Assembly (NCBI GenBank): GCA_014338405.1 | Contig: JTDE01000184.1 | Coordinates: forward strand, 267,641 to 331,640 | Length of the DNA stretch: 64,000 nucleotides | DNA from: Paragonimus skrjabini miyazakii | Taxonomy: Eukaryota > Platyhelminthes > Trematoda > Plagiorchiida > Troglotrematidae | Direction of reading: 5' to 3' | Notes under the pieces: model-generated | Told to the model about the DNA's origin: nothing | The model's database searches: none | What the model saw: only the letters and a program-made list of their open reading frames with translations | Program-made: the position numbers and the translations under genes | In this document: one piece after another, positions 1 to 12,339 of the stretch | How the letters are laid out: each line of letters begins with the position of its first letter | Numbering within the stretch: the stretch's first letter is position 1

Positions 1-3000
1 GCATGACTAATGTAATAGTCATATACAAAAACTTAGTCACACTTGTCCGTGAGTTATGCCCAGATCGCCTGAGAGGAGACAATGCAACTGTCCTGTTAGC
101 TTTCATCGTTGACCTCACGACTAAGACTTCATTTCAAGTCGAGCTTACAGAAAGTGGTAACTTACTGTCTGATATCTGGATTAATAGTGGGTAGTTGTAT
201 ACAATAGTAGATGTATATAAAACTAACATTACCCAGTCCTTACCATGGCAAACGTATGCACAGATGACGAGATTTAGCGTGAGTGGGTATCGAGCGTAGT
301 GGTTCTTTTCGCAACTTGATGACAGAAAATTTCCTGGAAATTTGAAAGCTGTGATCGATTACGAATGATGCTTATTTTTTGTCTTTCTACATCTTCCACC
401 AGCTCCCAATAAATGTACCTGTTTGCATGCACCCTCACGTACGCTTTCTTATGTTATCCATAAGTTGACTGGAACTCCATATATTCCCAACTATCCTAGT
501 TCCGGATTAATTATGAAGGTGTGTCAATAATTGTTTCAACGTTTTTACTTGCTGAAGGTATAGATGTATAGGAATCCGGTAATATACATGTTAAAGCGCC
601 TAAAACGTTTTTTCCTTTTGACTTAGTGAATGGAGAACATGCAAACCGAAAATTGAGGCCTGGCCATGTTTTAAACGCCGGTCCCTTCAACGATCGATCA
701 TCTATAGGATTATTTTGAAATCACCGGATAGTTGTGACGTTCACAGCCAGATCAGAAGAGATTGGAGAAACAGACAAAGAGCAAACAATATCAGAAGTCA
801 GTGACTGAAGTAACAAATTACGAGATGTTTTTGACGGTTCTGATTGTATCTATAGTTCAGGTGATACTTAAATTTTAGTTTGCACCTATTTGTGATCACT
901 CATCGGTGACATTTGCCCTCAAATTCTGAGGTGTGTCATCACTTGCCCTTCTATCTGTGGCATTTTGTTTCTGGTCATTTCATCAAGAACGAAGAAAATA
1001 CGACCTTAAAGCCTCAAGCCATCATGGAGTTTGTCGTGGCAAGCCACACGAAATTCTTTGGTGCAGGTTTGATATAGTTTTGAGACTGTTGAACCGTGAA
1101 ATTGCAATGAGGCTGGAAGTTGGCTACAGGTGAGCCGCAATGTGGACATCTGTGAAGGTGACCTCCATTAAAACCGTCCGCCATGTGAAACGGATCATGA
1201 AACAAGATTACCGAATAAATGTGCGCAAAATATCAATTGCAACGGACACTAATTTGTGTCAAGGTGAATCAAATCATCCAAAAACATGTAATCAAGTCCT
1301 AGGTGGATGAACTTTGGTTGCTTGAAATATTGACGCTAAGGTAGAAACAAACCTGACTGCACAAATTTCAAACAGAAAACTAGGTTGATGCAAGCAGATT
1401 GAAATAAGTTCAGAGGGCAATTACTTACTTGATTAATCTTTCGTAATTTTTCGAAAAAATAACATTGAATGTATGTACCGCATCTCCCGGCAGTCTGGGA
1501 AGTTCCAACTTGAACGAAGAACCAGCAGGGTTAGTTACAACATTTTTGCTGTGGTTGATTATGTGGTGTAAACTAACTTGAGGATACACAAACTGAGCAC
1601 TGAGGCCATGATTCATCAGGTTACAGCTTCAGCCACAGGGTGCGAACGTCATTCTTGAACGTCAGTTCCAAAAACTATCCTATCTAGCTAACTCCACGGA
1701 TTTGATTCCCCACGAACTTCTTTTATTTCCAACTTTGATTTGCTTCTTGAACGGCCGGTAGTTTTCTTCTGATGGACAACCGAAGTCAAATAGGGAAACC
1801 TGGTCAAATAAACGAGGAAAAACTCTTACTTATAAAGTAATGTACACTCCAGCAAGCCATTTAGAAAGTTTATTCCGTGTCCTGCGGAATTTCTCTGAAA
1901 CAAAAACGTCGTCCCTCATTTAATTCACCGTGCTCAAAGATTGCTGAACATCCCAGTTTTTGTTATCAGTTTTGAGATGACAAATCTCGATTGTAGTAAT
2001 CAGTGTGTTACTGCCCTTAACGAGGAACCCTCGTTCAATGCTTGGCAGAATTTCTTGGCGTCATTCTTAGCTTCCATAATTTCAGGCCATCATTTTTGGA
2101 AAGTCATTCACGACTTGTATTGTTTCTTAGTAGAACATACTAGTAATGTGCATAAATACCAAGACCGGAGTTCACGTACTTGTCAGACAACCCTTCTAAC
2201 AAATGTCCCGTAGAACCAAAGTGTAGTACCAAAATGTGCAACCCCATTTGGTTGTAATGTCCACATTATTGGATCACGTGCGAATGATGCTTGGCTGTTC
2301 AACGCTATTGACTGAATTATCAGCTGTTTTGCTTGTGTAAGTAAGCAGTTTAGTTCTAATATTTAGTCGTAAAACGTCGGGAAATAATAGCAAACCATAG
2401 TAAAGAAATAACGCATTTGTCACACACTGAAAATTACAGAATGTGGAAGCATTGTTCTAGTCCAGATTCAGATTTCCTGTCGGATGTGGTTCCGTTCAGA
2501 AAGTACACACTGTTAATCTGCAACAGCTCAATGTCAATGATGTTGGCAATGTGTGCATTCACGTGATAATACTTAACGAAGTTCACCTTGGCTGATATGA
2601 AGACCAAAAGGAGTCAGACAAAGAAATGAAGAGTGAAAAACTAGTTTTTCGCAAAGAATGTTCTACCTCAGGATTACACAAGTAGTAACGTCCAGTAAAT
2701 AGTTTTCTCTTATGTGCAAATTTATAGTAAGGTGAAAGGGCCGCTTAATTCACGAACAATTTTACCGTGATAATCAACATAGATTGACCTTGAGCTTACA
2801 ACGATGTGTTTCAACCATTCTTGCTGTTCTAGAATATCCGTCTTTTTTATTGTTATGTTGCTACATTTTATTTTAGTGTGTTTCTAAAATTACACTTCTC
2901 AACAGAAACAGACTGGCATCGAGAGTGTCAGTCTTAGTCATATCTGACAGCTAAAGCACGTCAATTTTGCTTGTCAGGCTTAATCATAATCTGGTTCAGC

Positions 3001-6000
3001 GCCTTCAATTACTCACACGAAATAATATGCAAACAAATGGACGAGTAAGCGTGTACAAACAAGCGCTGTTAGTCAACCTGATAAATTAATCAGTCGTATA
3101 ACGAACTAATGAAAACTTGACAGTTTGCATCCATCTGGAAACAAAAAGGGGTTTCATGGAATAATTGATAGTTGACCTTTCAGAGGTCGCGTGAATAAGC
3201 AACTGTCAGAGCGAGCAAAGTACACAAGTACTCACCAAATCATTGGCAGGCAAGTTTGATGATTATAGAGAGATCTGGTTTCGAAAATTCGAATAGACGG
3301 TAGGAACCACATAACCCCAAGAATCATGCGCTTTATCAAGTGAACAATGGGGTAACGCAACAGTCTGCAAGTTTCCCGTCATGACTTCTGTTGATGAAAG
3401 ACAAAGATGAAAATGAATCTCACAAGTAATGAGTAATACTCAGTCTATGTAGCAAGGTAGTGGTAGATTAATTACCATCTGTTTCTGAACACAGATGTGA
3501 TTCGAAGTGTTGCATTACAAACACCTGGAAGATACTGCAAGTTCCCTGTTTACCATCTGTGTTATAACCGCTAAGGAAACTGTAACGATAAACAACTTTT
3601 CACAGCGAACAGTAGAAATGTCATAAAACAGCTCTCGAGACCTTCAATCTCCATCAAGTCCATAAACCTGCGCGATCAATAAGCAGAGACGAGAAAAAAC
3701 GAATTTATTTGCACCCTTAAAATTATTGCACAATGGAATTGTAGTTATGAGACAAAAATGATATTGAGGAAAAAGTGGAAATTCCATCGCCATTGTAAAT
3801 TGGGACCAAATTAATGAAAATCGTGTCGTGCATTTTTAAACGGTGGCTAATCATTGACTATCTCTCATGTTGTAGAGTCAGCGGCTTTCACAGTCTTCGC
3901 CAAAGAGGCACCATTTAAGGGCAAACCAACTGGCTGGACTGTAACGTAACGCTCCATACTGTTTTTTTAGTCTTTCCTCACTCTTGTAGTAATGTTGCGT
4001 GTTCTTGATAAACGGTTATTGGCAAACTCTTACTCTTCCTCTCAACGGATTTACTACAACTTGACCACCTTGCCAAGATTAGAAGAATGAAGAAGAACAT
4101 TCCAACAAAACAAGCGTTACTGGCAATCAGGGTAAAAAAGACCGGCTCACAAGTAACACTTTATAGAAACGCTTCAAGCATTCCGATTGGTTGGTTGAAT
4201 TCCAAATCAGCATACTGAACTTCTGGAGACATCGTAGCCTAAATTTTCTATCACGTTTAAAATTCACAGTTACGATTAGTTCACTCGAACCGTATGACCT
4301 AGAAGGCTGTTGTTGAACCTACCTGATTTCTACTTTCTCGTAGATGCTTCGTTACGTTGTTCTTAGTTAGCCTAGTGATGATAATTAGGGACAATTTAAG
4401 GATTGGTAGTAGGATTCGACTAGAGAATACTCTCGATTTGTAGCCAAAGTACAGGTTATGTTAATCAATCTTGTGCTGAGTGTATCCCTTAAGCTAACTA
4501 TTGAGTATCATTCTAAATATTTACTTGTGGAAGCTCAACTATACACTCCTGTATCTAATTTGCAATGTGAATGAACAAGACGGTGTTTAAGCGTGTATAT
4601 AATATGGCAACGTCAACGTTTATTAGCGCTGTCAAGAAGACATGGATACACTGTAGTAGAAATTTGCAGTTACTATCCACCAATTTGTGTGTTGTAAAAA
4701 ACGAAGCTTCTATGAACTAGAATGAAGTTTCAATCAACCGTGATGCTTGGTATGTAAGCCACCTTCAAGTGACAGTCGTCAGGTGTACTCAGTTCACTTT
4801 ACTATAGTTTGCAGGTTAACAGTGCTTAACCAAAACAAAATCTGTCATCATCGTATACATACCTTAAACCGAAGTCATTTGCTGGTCTTCGGGAAGTTGA
4901 CTGCCAAAATGTACGAAACCCGGCAATCTCAAATGACAGTTACTCAGTTTGGATAGGAAATCACAGTATCGTTTTGACTGTGAATCACACAGCAGACAGA
5001 ACAATGAGTAGAGGGATAATAAAGTAGTCAAGTAGTGCCTCCAATATCATCACCTCCAAATGTGGAACCAAGACAGATCAACATGCTCTTGAGTTATGAA
5101 GAGCGATTCATTTCCAAGTTTTTACTGTGCTTCAAGTTACTTGTCACTTTTCTTAAAGATAACAATATAAAATCAAAAACCGACCAATTCTGTTCTGCTT
5201 TTTACGGTAATGCATCACTAATTTGCTCCCTAAGTTATTTAGTGTGGATCGTTTTACAAATGAGGTAACATCGTCAGCGAAGAACTCCTCTTATTCTGGG
5301 CTCCCATTTATAACTTGACTTTTTCAATCTCGACATGTTCACATAGTCACAAGTTATGCTTAGCTGGAAGTATTTGTCAATACTTACCAAAGTGGCTTTG
5401 CATTAGTCAGAAATTTGTTTAACACAAAGTATTCTTTTTTTGTGAATATCGAACATCAAGTTAAACAGTTGAAAATTTGAAAGAAATGGAGCCGGAATGA
5501 GTAATGCGGTCAGAAGTGATCTTCTTGATCTCACAACACATAATACTTGTTTCTATCATCCAAATAATTACGCTACAGTCTACTAAGTGTATCGGTTCAC
5601 TCATGCCATAGGCAGAGTCACTCACACACTGTGCATGAGACTATCGAGGGTGGTTGTGTGGTTGTCTTCATACGACGAACGAAACATTTAAGTTTAATCA
5701 TATTTTCTACATCGTAAGTTCATTTTGCTGATCAGGTCACTTTGAGAATGATACTCAATCGAGTTCACATGAATTACCCCCAATTGCTAACATGAATCAC
5801 TTAATTTTGCTTAGTATGTTACTTGAAAGAAGTTGTTGACGCCATAAAACAGCAAAAACGTTGAAAAACTCACATTGGACACGTCCGATTCTCACGTTGA
5901 ACCCATGCGAGCAAATGCTTCAGTGCGAAACGCACGGCGCGCGTATCGCCGGATGAATTCACCATCTACACATTGCATTTGTTCACAAATACATGGGGAT

Positions 6001-6090
6001 ATATACACAACTACCCCTTACGGATTTATGACTGTGCCACAATTGTATTGGTTAACCAGCCAGTAAAAGTGGGTAAGGAAATTATGATCA
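1..6090. other. No supportable feature (6 kb AT-rich sequence)
   Basis: Short open frames occur on both strands, but none has a recognisable domain, a convincing splice-flanked exon or a repeat relationship to the rest of the window. It may hold intron or intergenic sequence and old repeats too diverged to see by eye. Confidence 0.6.
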
Positions 6091-6269
6091 TTAAAATCAT
6101 CATCATACAATAAATTATTGGTTATCACTGATGCCTAAATGTCACAAACCCATGAAGAAGAAGAAGAAAATCCTGTAAAGGTAGAAAGAAGAGGGGTGAA
6201 AGAAAGAGGAGAAGGGACCTAACTACTTAAAATGGCAGTCTATATTCAAACATTTAACAAACAACCAGG

Positions 6270-6690
6270 CTATAAGTGAAAGTAAGACGTCATCAGCAAC
6301 ACAGCTTCCTTACGGTTTTGAATACCTCGCGTCGTTAAACGCACCCACTTCACAGACAACTCGGCCAAACACTGAAAACTTTTACGCCACTGAACCGGAA
6401 TAGTCACCATCTCACCTGACGTCTCCAGCCACCGATTCTGTGAGTCGCAAAGGCCCCAGCTTGCAAGACGAACGCAACTTACAATGGCCAAACGCTTCGT
6501 GAACGACTTGATTTCTCTACGCCAGGTCATCACCTGTCCATCTTGCGACTCACACTAGTCGGCTACAGTGTTGGCAAAGAGTGCTCGGTGTGGCAGATGA
6601 CTAACTGGCATCCTTAGTACATGGCCTAGCCATCTAAGTCTGTGAAAGAATTAAACAAAATTACTCGCTTGACCATCACTACCAAATACC
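6270..6690 (-). pseudogene. RTE C-terminal domain
   Basis: The segment 6690-6560 reads as a corrupted RLRWLGHVLRMP block, typical of the end of RTE and related LINE proteins. It is followed from 6533 by MTWRREIKSFTKRL and then WLETSGEM, QWRKSFQCLAELSVKW. The homologous plus-strand copy at 44446-44634 has MTWRRQMKSLTKGL and CCRCLAELSVK in the same order and ends in TGA at this point. Confidence 0.8.
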
Positions 6691-6832
6691 CCCCTCCTAA
6701 CCTTTTGTTACCCACACTTTGGAGTCATCTGATGCGAATGATCGAACACTGATATCAGTGGTCAAATACCTGGAGACGGTTTACGTCTTCTACCTTGAAC
6801 GGCTGTGTTTCGCTACAAAACCAATACAGCTG

Positions 6833-7294
6833 TCACTGCCGCCCTATATACGCGACCCTTAAGAGAGATGCCTTTCTGTTGCCAGATATGTCATCGATCG
6901 GCGCAGACCACCCTGGCCTTAAAGAAATGACCTTATATTTCATTCTTTGCATCGCCATCGCCGTTAATGCAACTTCCCAGGTAAACAAACCGATCAACAA
7001 CCTCCATGACTTCATTATCCAGCTATCTTGCACATTGCACTTCGAGGCCGCAAAGCGCATTCCGAAGTACTTAGTAGAACGCGAAATAGTGTCTAGCATT
7101 GTTTGTGCTGCTTGGAAAGTGTCAAAAAACAACAATACCTTGTCGTCAGTATAACTAAGATCAGTCAGTCTTCCATCAAGTAGGAAGCCCACGCCGGTAT
7201 TTTGTGGGTGTCGGAGACAGTCCCCCATTATCTTGTCTACGGCAAAACTAAGCAAAAATGGTGAAAGTGGATAGCCTTGACGTACGCCGCTCAC
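6833..7294 (-). pseudogene. RTE reverse transcriptase core
   Basis: The start SGVRQGYPLSPFLLSFAVDK is the RT motif preceding the catalytic palm. It is followed by GVGFLLDGRLTDLSYTDDKV, where YTDD stands in for the usual YADD/FADD box; both catalytic aspartates are kept and the Ala is changed to Thr. The next segment KYFGMRFAASKCNV is the motif D region. The plus-strand copy at 43729 has the same block, reading LDYADDKLLLF-like. Downstream codons drift out of frame, so this is a fossil of the polymerase that copied the element RNA. Confidence 0.88.
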
Positions 7295-7787
7295 GGTGCT
7301 GGAACTGTCAGATAGTTCATCGTAAACTTTAACCTGAGTTGAAGTATAGGACTGAAGAGCCGTCAGTATGATTACCTACTTGATCGGTCCGCTTCTGTGT
7401 TTGAGCGACTCTAAAAGTGTCGAATAATCCAGTGAATTCAATGCACCTCTATGGTCAAGACATACGCCAATTGTCGGCCCGCGGTACACATGACTCTGTT
7501 CCAAAATTTGGTGGAGAGTGCAAATTTGATCAATACATCCTACCTATTCTTCGCTAACGTTTCATATTCCGAGCTGCAGTGATTCGACGAAGTATAGCGC
7601 ATGCCAGAACCTAAGTAGAGATTGGGGTCAAGGTAATTCCCCCATGGTTTTCACAAAAGTCCTTGATCCCTTTCTTGAATATGAGAACTATTATCGAGTG
7701 ACTCCGGCAAGGCGGAATGATTTTCGTCGTCCACATAAGTTGAAACAATTGAATCAAGCTCTCCAAGAACGTCTCCCCACCTTCTTT

Positions 7788-8174
7788 TTATGATGCTGAC
7801 TTGAGATCATTGTGGCGAGCAGTCTTGTTATGTCCAAGAACCGAAATGCAACTGCGGACCTCATTCTTAGTGAACGGTCTTATATCTGCGGATCTGGGCA
7901 CTGGATTACGAATTTGTAGTGGCGTCACAGTAGGCGCGGGGGGGGGGCAGGTGAATTGACCCTCCAAGTATCCCGCCCAACACTCTAACCTTCTGCTCTT
8001 ATTTAAGATGAGTGTGCCATCTGCCTCGCTGGTAGGTTTACTGACAGACGGCCGCCTAGAACCAGCAGCATGGATAAGCTTCATCATCAGGGATCGGATT
8101 ACGTTACAGCTTTCTACGGATAATTCTCCTAAACTTGTTGTATGAACTGCCTGGAGGAATTTTACCTCTGCCAT
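7788..8174 (-). pseudogene. RTE linker between endonuclease and reverse transcriptase
   Basis: An open stretch of about 128 codons reads AGSRRPSVS, then ADGTLILNKSRRLECWAGYL and a Pro-rich EGQFTCPPPAP segment. This corresponds to the region just upstream of the RT fingers in fluke RTE proteins, where the element normally continues into a KxxGPDxLPP motif; here that motif is corrupted (HNKTARHNDLKSAS). It lies between the endonuclease and RT blocks in the same orientation. A run of seven or more G at about 7941 is a possible slippage point. Confidence 0.7.
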
Positions 8175-8568
8175 TTAACAACTCCAAAGATTTCCATGAA
8201 ATCCACTGTTTGCTCAGCCCACAAACCACCGTGCAGCGTGCTATAGCACCTGCATCATGAATGGTCTGTGAGACCTGGGTCCAGCAGTCATTAGGCTCTA
8301 AAAGATGAGAACTGCTTGGGCTGCTCCATAAGTTGATTTGGTACTTATGCTTTACCGACGGTATAGCCAGTTTTTCAACAACCAGCCGTTGCTGTTAACA
8401 AACTCGTTATCCACCATAAGTAGGAACGAAACGACAACGTACCAACGCATGACCTGAATCCAAGTATGTGTTTTAAGAAGAACAACAGCCTTAAATGGAG
8501 CTCAGCCATCTATAACTAAAAGCTGTGTAATTTATCTGATAGCAGGCTTGATTCGGAGAAGGCCAATA

Positions 8569-9215
8569 TCAAGTATAACAGTGAAGTGCACGATGTCTAA
8601 ATCTAGTGCTGGCTAAAAATAGCTTATGCTCAGCGCACAGCTGCAACAATCGCTCGCCATTATCTGACCGAGGTGACGCTATCCCAAACGTGCCACCAAA
8701 ACGAGTTTCGGCCTCACCAAAGCGGCCGACCTGAGCATTCGTATCTCCGGCCAGAGCGAATATATCAGAGCCACGTGTCGACGGAAGGACATAGGCTAAA
8801 GCCGTATGAAACGCGTCTTTGACGCCGATGTCACTACAGCCAGTAGGAGCGTAAGCAGACACAATGAATAAATTCCTGAAAGTCTTACTTCTAGAGCTGG
8901 CCTTAACAGAACCTGCCAACCAGACGGCACAGTCTAATGTTAACAGGAATCCAATCTACTAGTGCGACTGCAGCCGTCGTGCTGAGGACCGTACTTATTC
9001 CGGCTTTATCGGTAGTGGCGGCCGTGTAGTCACCCGAAGCGTAGAACCAATATCGAGCAGACAGTGCGGGTGTCGTTAGTTCTGTACATTTACTGCTGTA
9101 CCGAACTCTAGTCTCTGAAACAAAACAGACACCGACAGTTAATGAGTCTAACGTTCTTGTGAGAGCGACCTGTTGACCTATCTGTTTTAGAGTGCAAGTG
9201 TTAAAAGCACCTATA
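8569..9215 (-). pseudogene. RTE endonuclease domain (APE-like), frameshifted
   Basis: The first part (about 9215-8950) reads FNTCTLKQIGQQVALTRTLD and then CFVSETRV, the usual N-terminal signature of RTE endonucleases, including the E of the catalytic SETR motif. After a frame change near 8930 the reading continues as LFIVSAYAPTGCSD, then DIFALAGDTNAQVGRFGEAE and NGERLLQLCAEHKLFLAST. This covers the Asp/Asn-containing GDxNAQVG core. The domain nicks target DNA to prime reverse transcription. The final catalytic SDH region is not recognisable, and the element should be inactive. Confidence 0.85.
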
Positions 9216-9235
9216 TATTGATTAACATTTTAAGT

Positions 9236-12100
9236 TAACACAAAGGACAAGGAAGGTCGGAGGCTGAATGGTAAGAGATGAGACTTACTGGTACAATGTC
9301 ACTATGATTAAGTATATTTGTGATGGAGCCTGCAGAATAATTACTAAAAATGGGGGTTTGGAGAAGCTTGAGAGCTATATCTGATAGGACAGTGAGGAAG
9401 GAAGATCAGCAGTAGCGTGTTCTCACCTTTCCGCCCTGCAGTATGTAACAGATAGAGTGACCTGGTTTATGCTGCATGACGGCCGATGTAACATAGAATT
9501 ATTAGTGCTGTGAGCATTTGTGGTTGTATGTGAGTTGAGATACTGCCATGACGTCCAGACCTAGATAGGAGAACGATTAGGGTTCTCAGTCAAAGCATTC
9601 CGGCTCAAAAGCTTATACCGCAAGGCAGCGGGTGGATGACAGTTTATCAGAACTGGTACATTTTTCGGAAAAATATGCTAACCTCCTTCCAACAACCAGC
9701 CTGGAGGACCAGGAGACTGTGGTTTGTCAGACCTATTGGCTTGCCTGGTATGAGTGACTCCCTCGATGCGATCGTCACATCATTCACTTTAGCCAAATAC
9801 GTTATCGAGATGCGCAAGCCATCTCACCGCGCCAATGTCCGGTCTCGTTTTGACGACAGTGACATTTGTTTTGATGTCAGAATAACGTGATGCTAAAGCG
9901 ATGTTTTGTAGTTTCGGATGAATTCGGATTGAGTAGATCGTCTGCGTCTTGTTTTTATTTGATTATAGTAGAACAGCGCACTTTAGAGAGTTGAACACGA
10001 ACTTCAATGTTTTCAGATAACATTATCTTTCGTCACACCTGTTCATCCTAAAAACCTGTGCAGTGAAAACTCCGTCATCTCATGCTCTCGTAAAGTTATG
10101 ACTTCAATTAATCTAAGAGAATGAAACATACTATGAGAGTAAGCATTTGAATCGGCTGACAAACATGATCTAAAGGTTTTTCCATCATGTAACTGGTCGA
10201 AAGTTCGCAGTTAGGGAAAAAGAGTCCGCATCATAAGGAAAAATAAAATGCACCTCCGAACACTTCACCCATCGGCTTCTTAGGTATACTTGGAACTTAT
10301 GCATTTCTTAGGCGAAATAAGTTTCGCAAATAACAGTCTTGCACACAAACTACACTAATTTGGTTGAGCGACATGCATTTGACAGTAGAGTACAGGACAG
10401 AGGATGTCGTTAATTTTGGACCAGTAGGACAGACCAGGACTTAAAACAGCGATAAGAAATTAATGAAGAATGTAGTTAAGATCACTTCATATGGATCGGT
10501 TTTAATTTGGTTTAATGATGGAACTTAATTTTTCTTATTGGTTTGTACAGATCTTTATGTTTGAACGATTCAAACTGGGCAAGGTTCAGAAGAGATTTAT
10601 TTAAACTGGTGCAAGTACACCGAATCAACAAATTTCGACTGAAATCACCGTTTTTTTCGGATTATTTTATTCGTCCTCTGTAGGACTAATCGCAAAGCAT
10701 ATCCTTCCTTCTATTTCACACATATGCATGTCCATATTTGAACGCTAATGTCATGTTGCCAGGTAACGTGGAATTGATGATTCAACTATATTAAATTCGT
10801 GTTATCGATGTTTGTGTTCCTTTCTAAATTTGAACCCAGTGGTAAGTATACGGATACTGTTAGATGTTAGCATTTCGTATTGCATCTTCATTACCAAAAA
10901 GAATAATCAGGAATATGTATATAACATTAATCGAATGAAATAAACAGATAAAACAACAAAATGGAGGACAACGCGAAAGTACTGGGTCGGTAGAAGCCTA
11001 AGGCCTAAATATAAGGTTGGGTTGAGACGGCCAGTCGCGACTGCTTCAGCAAAATGCAGGTAAGTCGGATCAGTGTGGGGTTTACATACTCTTGAATGTC
11101 GATTCCAGGTTAATTCCATGACTAGTGGTCAAAATGTGCCTTTCGATAAACGAAGTCGGAAGTTTGCATGATCCCCGGACAAAGAAGTTGTAATTTGCAA
11201 CCACTCATTTTGTCAGAAAATCTTTCATCCTACTGTTTTAGACACCTATCGCATGTGCCGATGGATTCTTCGCCGCAGTTACACATAGATTGGTGAATAA
11301 TGTGGGTTGGCACCAATAGATCCTCCCCCATTATTACAAGTAACAGTAGCTTATGCATTCGGTCGAGGACTACGATTTAACAGGCTGATTTTACAAGCTT
11401 TACGCCAATGAAAAGCAAGCAAGCAATGCTTGGAACATAGCTCGCACATGGCGGACGTTATCATTTAGTAGAATGTTTGACCAAAATCTTAAATTATCTG
11501 AGTAGACCAGACAAAAGACACACAGGACACGATTTATGCTCAAACAGATTTCGCTGAATTTCTGCTGGTATTTTCAGCAGCAAGTTAAGTGTACAAAATT
11601 CCAAGTCATAAAACAACCACAAAAAGATCAAAGTTTAAAACCGGTTATGCTTGCTACTGAATAACAGCATCAACACTACAAGCAGTTTTTTTGTACACAC
11701 AAAATGGAGTGGCGGTGTCTGACTGTAATGTTCTCGGCATATCGTAGCAAACGTTTGTTTCGAGTCGAGAAAATAACACAAAGTGACTTTGATGAATCAG
11801 TCACGTGTGATGTTTGGTCATCACTGATACTGACTCCTTTCGGCTATTCGCTATCAGACTGTCTGATTGCAAAGCCGTTCGGTCAACACACTTAGGTAAG
11901 GGTCCGGCAACTTTTGTTCCAAACTGACGCTCGATATTGCCAACATTTGTATTCATAGATTACGTTTGACTTAGTGATCGGCGGCGTGGTCTGCAGAGAT
12001 CACCAGTAGAGATGCAGCGAAATATACTCTAACATAAGTCTTGTCAGATCAGTCTTTCCTTTGCTCTATTCAATTTTGCAACCGGAAATGGTTGTTTTGA
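9236..12100. other. No supportable gene
   Basis: Only short open frames are present. A GT donor-like CAG/GTAAGT occurs at about 11055, but the open frame before it is too short to call an exon. An ORF at 11704-11895 has no recognisable domain. Confidence 0.5.
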
Positions 12101-12190
12101 TTGGTTACAACCTCGTTGCTAGGTGATGAGTATCCGTTGAGACTCATCAGTAGACACAGCCAGCAACGCATACCAGTAGACAAATTTTCC

Positions 12191-12337
12191 ATGGCCGACA
12201 AAAAGAAAGTCTACATTGAACTACCAATGAAGGGTGACAGTTCTTTGCTTCAAACCACATCGATTGAGCGAATTTACAATGTGGTTAAAATCGTGTTTGG
12301 ATTTGCTTCACTTTTCAGGAGTGTGTTTATCGAGTGA
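12191..12337 (+). CDS. Small orphan ORF or possible first exon
   Basis: ATG at 12191 sits in a favourable context (TTTCCATGGCC) and opens MADKKKVYIELPMKGD, followed by LLQTTSIERIYN. Codon use looks protein-like up to about 12285, after which the frame turns hydrophobic and ends at TGA. A weak donor follows at about 12285 (GTGGTT). The frame is also open upstream to 12101. I recognise no domain and see no partner exon, so this may be a 5' coding exon of an unseen gene or chance. Confidence 0.25.
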   Translation: MADKKKVYIELPMKGDSSLLQTTSIERIYNVVKIVFGFASLFRSVFIE

Positions 12338-12339
12338 CA

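Larger units (their letters stand above)
6094..9235 (-). mobile_element. RTE-type non-LTR retrotransposon, near full length, decayed
   Basis: Read on the minus strand, this ~3.1-kb block carries in order an AP-like endonuclease, a linker, a reverse transcriptase, a C-terminal domain and a 3' UTR. The UTR ends in ATG/GAT trinucleotide repeats near 6094-6107. That order, the length and the simple trinucleotide tail fit the RTE clade. The frame is broken many times, so no intact protein remains. The C-terminal part and 3' UTR closely match copies at 43.4-45.2 kb, with scraps at 52.4 and 63.5 kb, so this is a multi-copy family in the host. The 5' end is set by the first endonuclease-like codons near 9215; anything further 5' could not be recognised. 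Confidence 0.85.
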
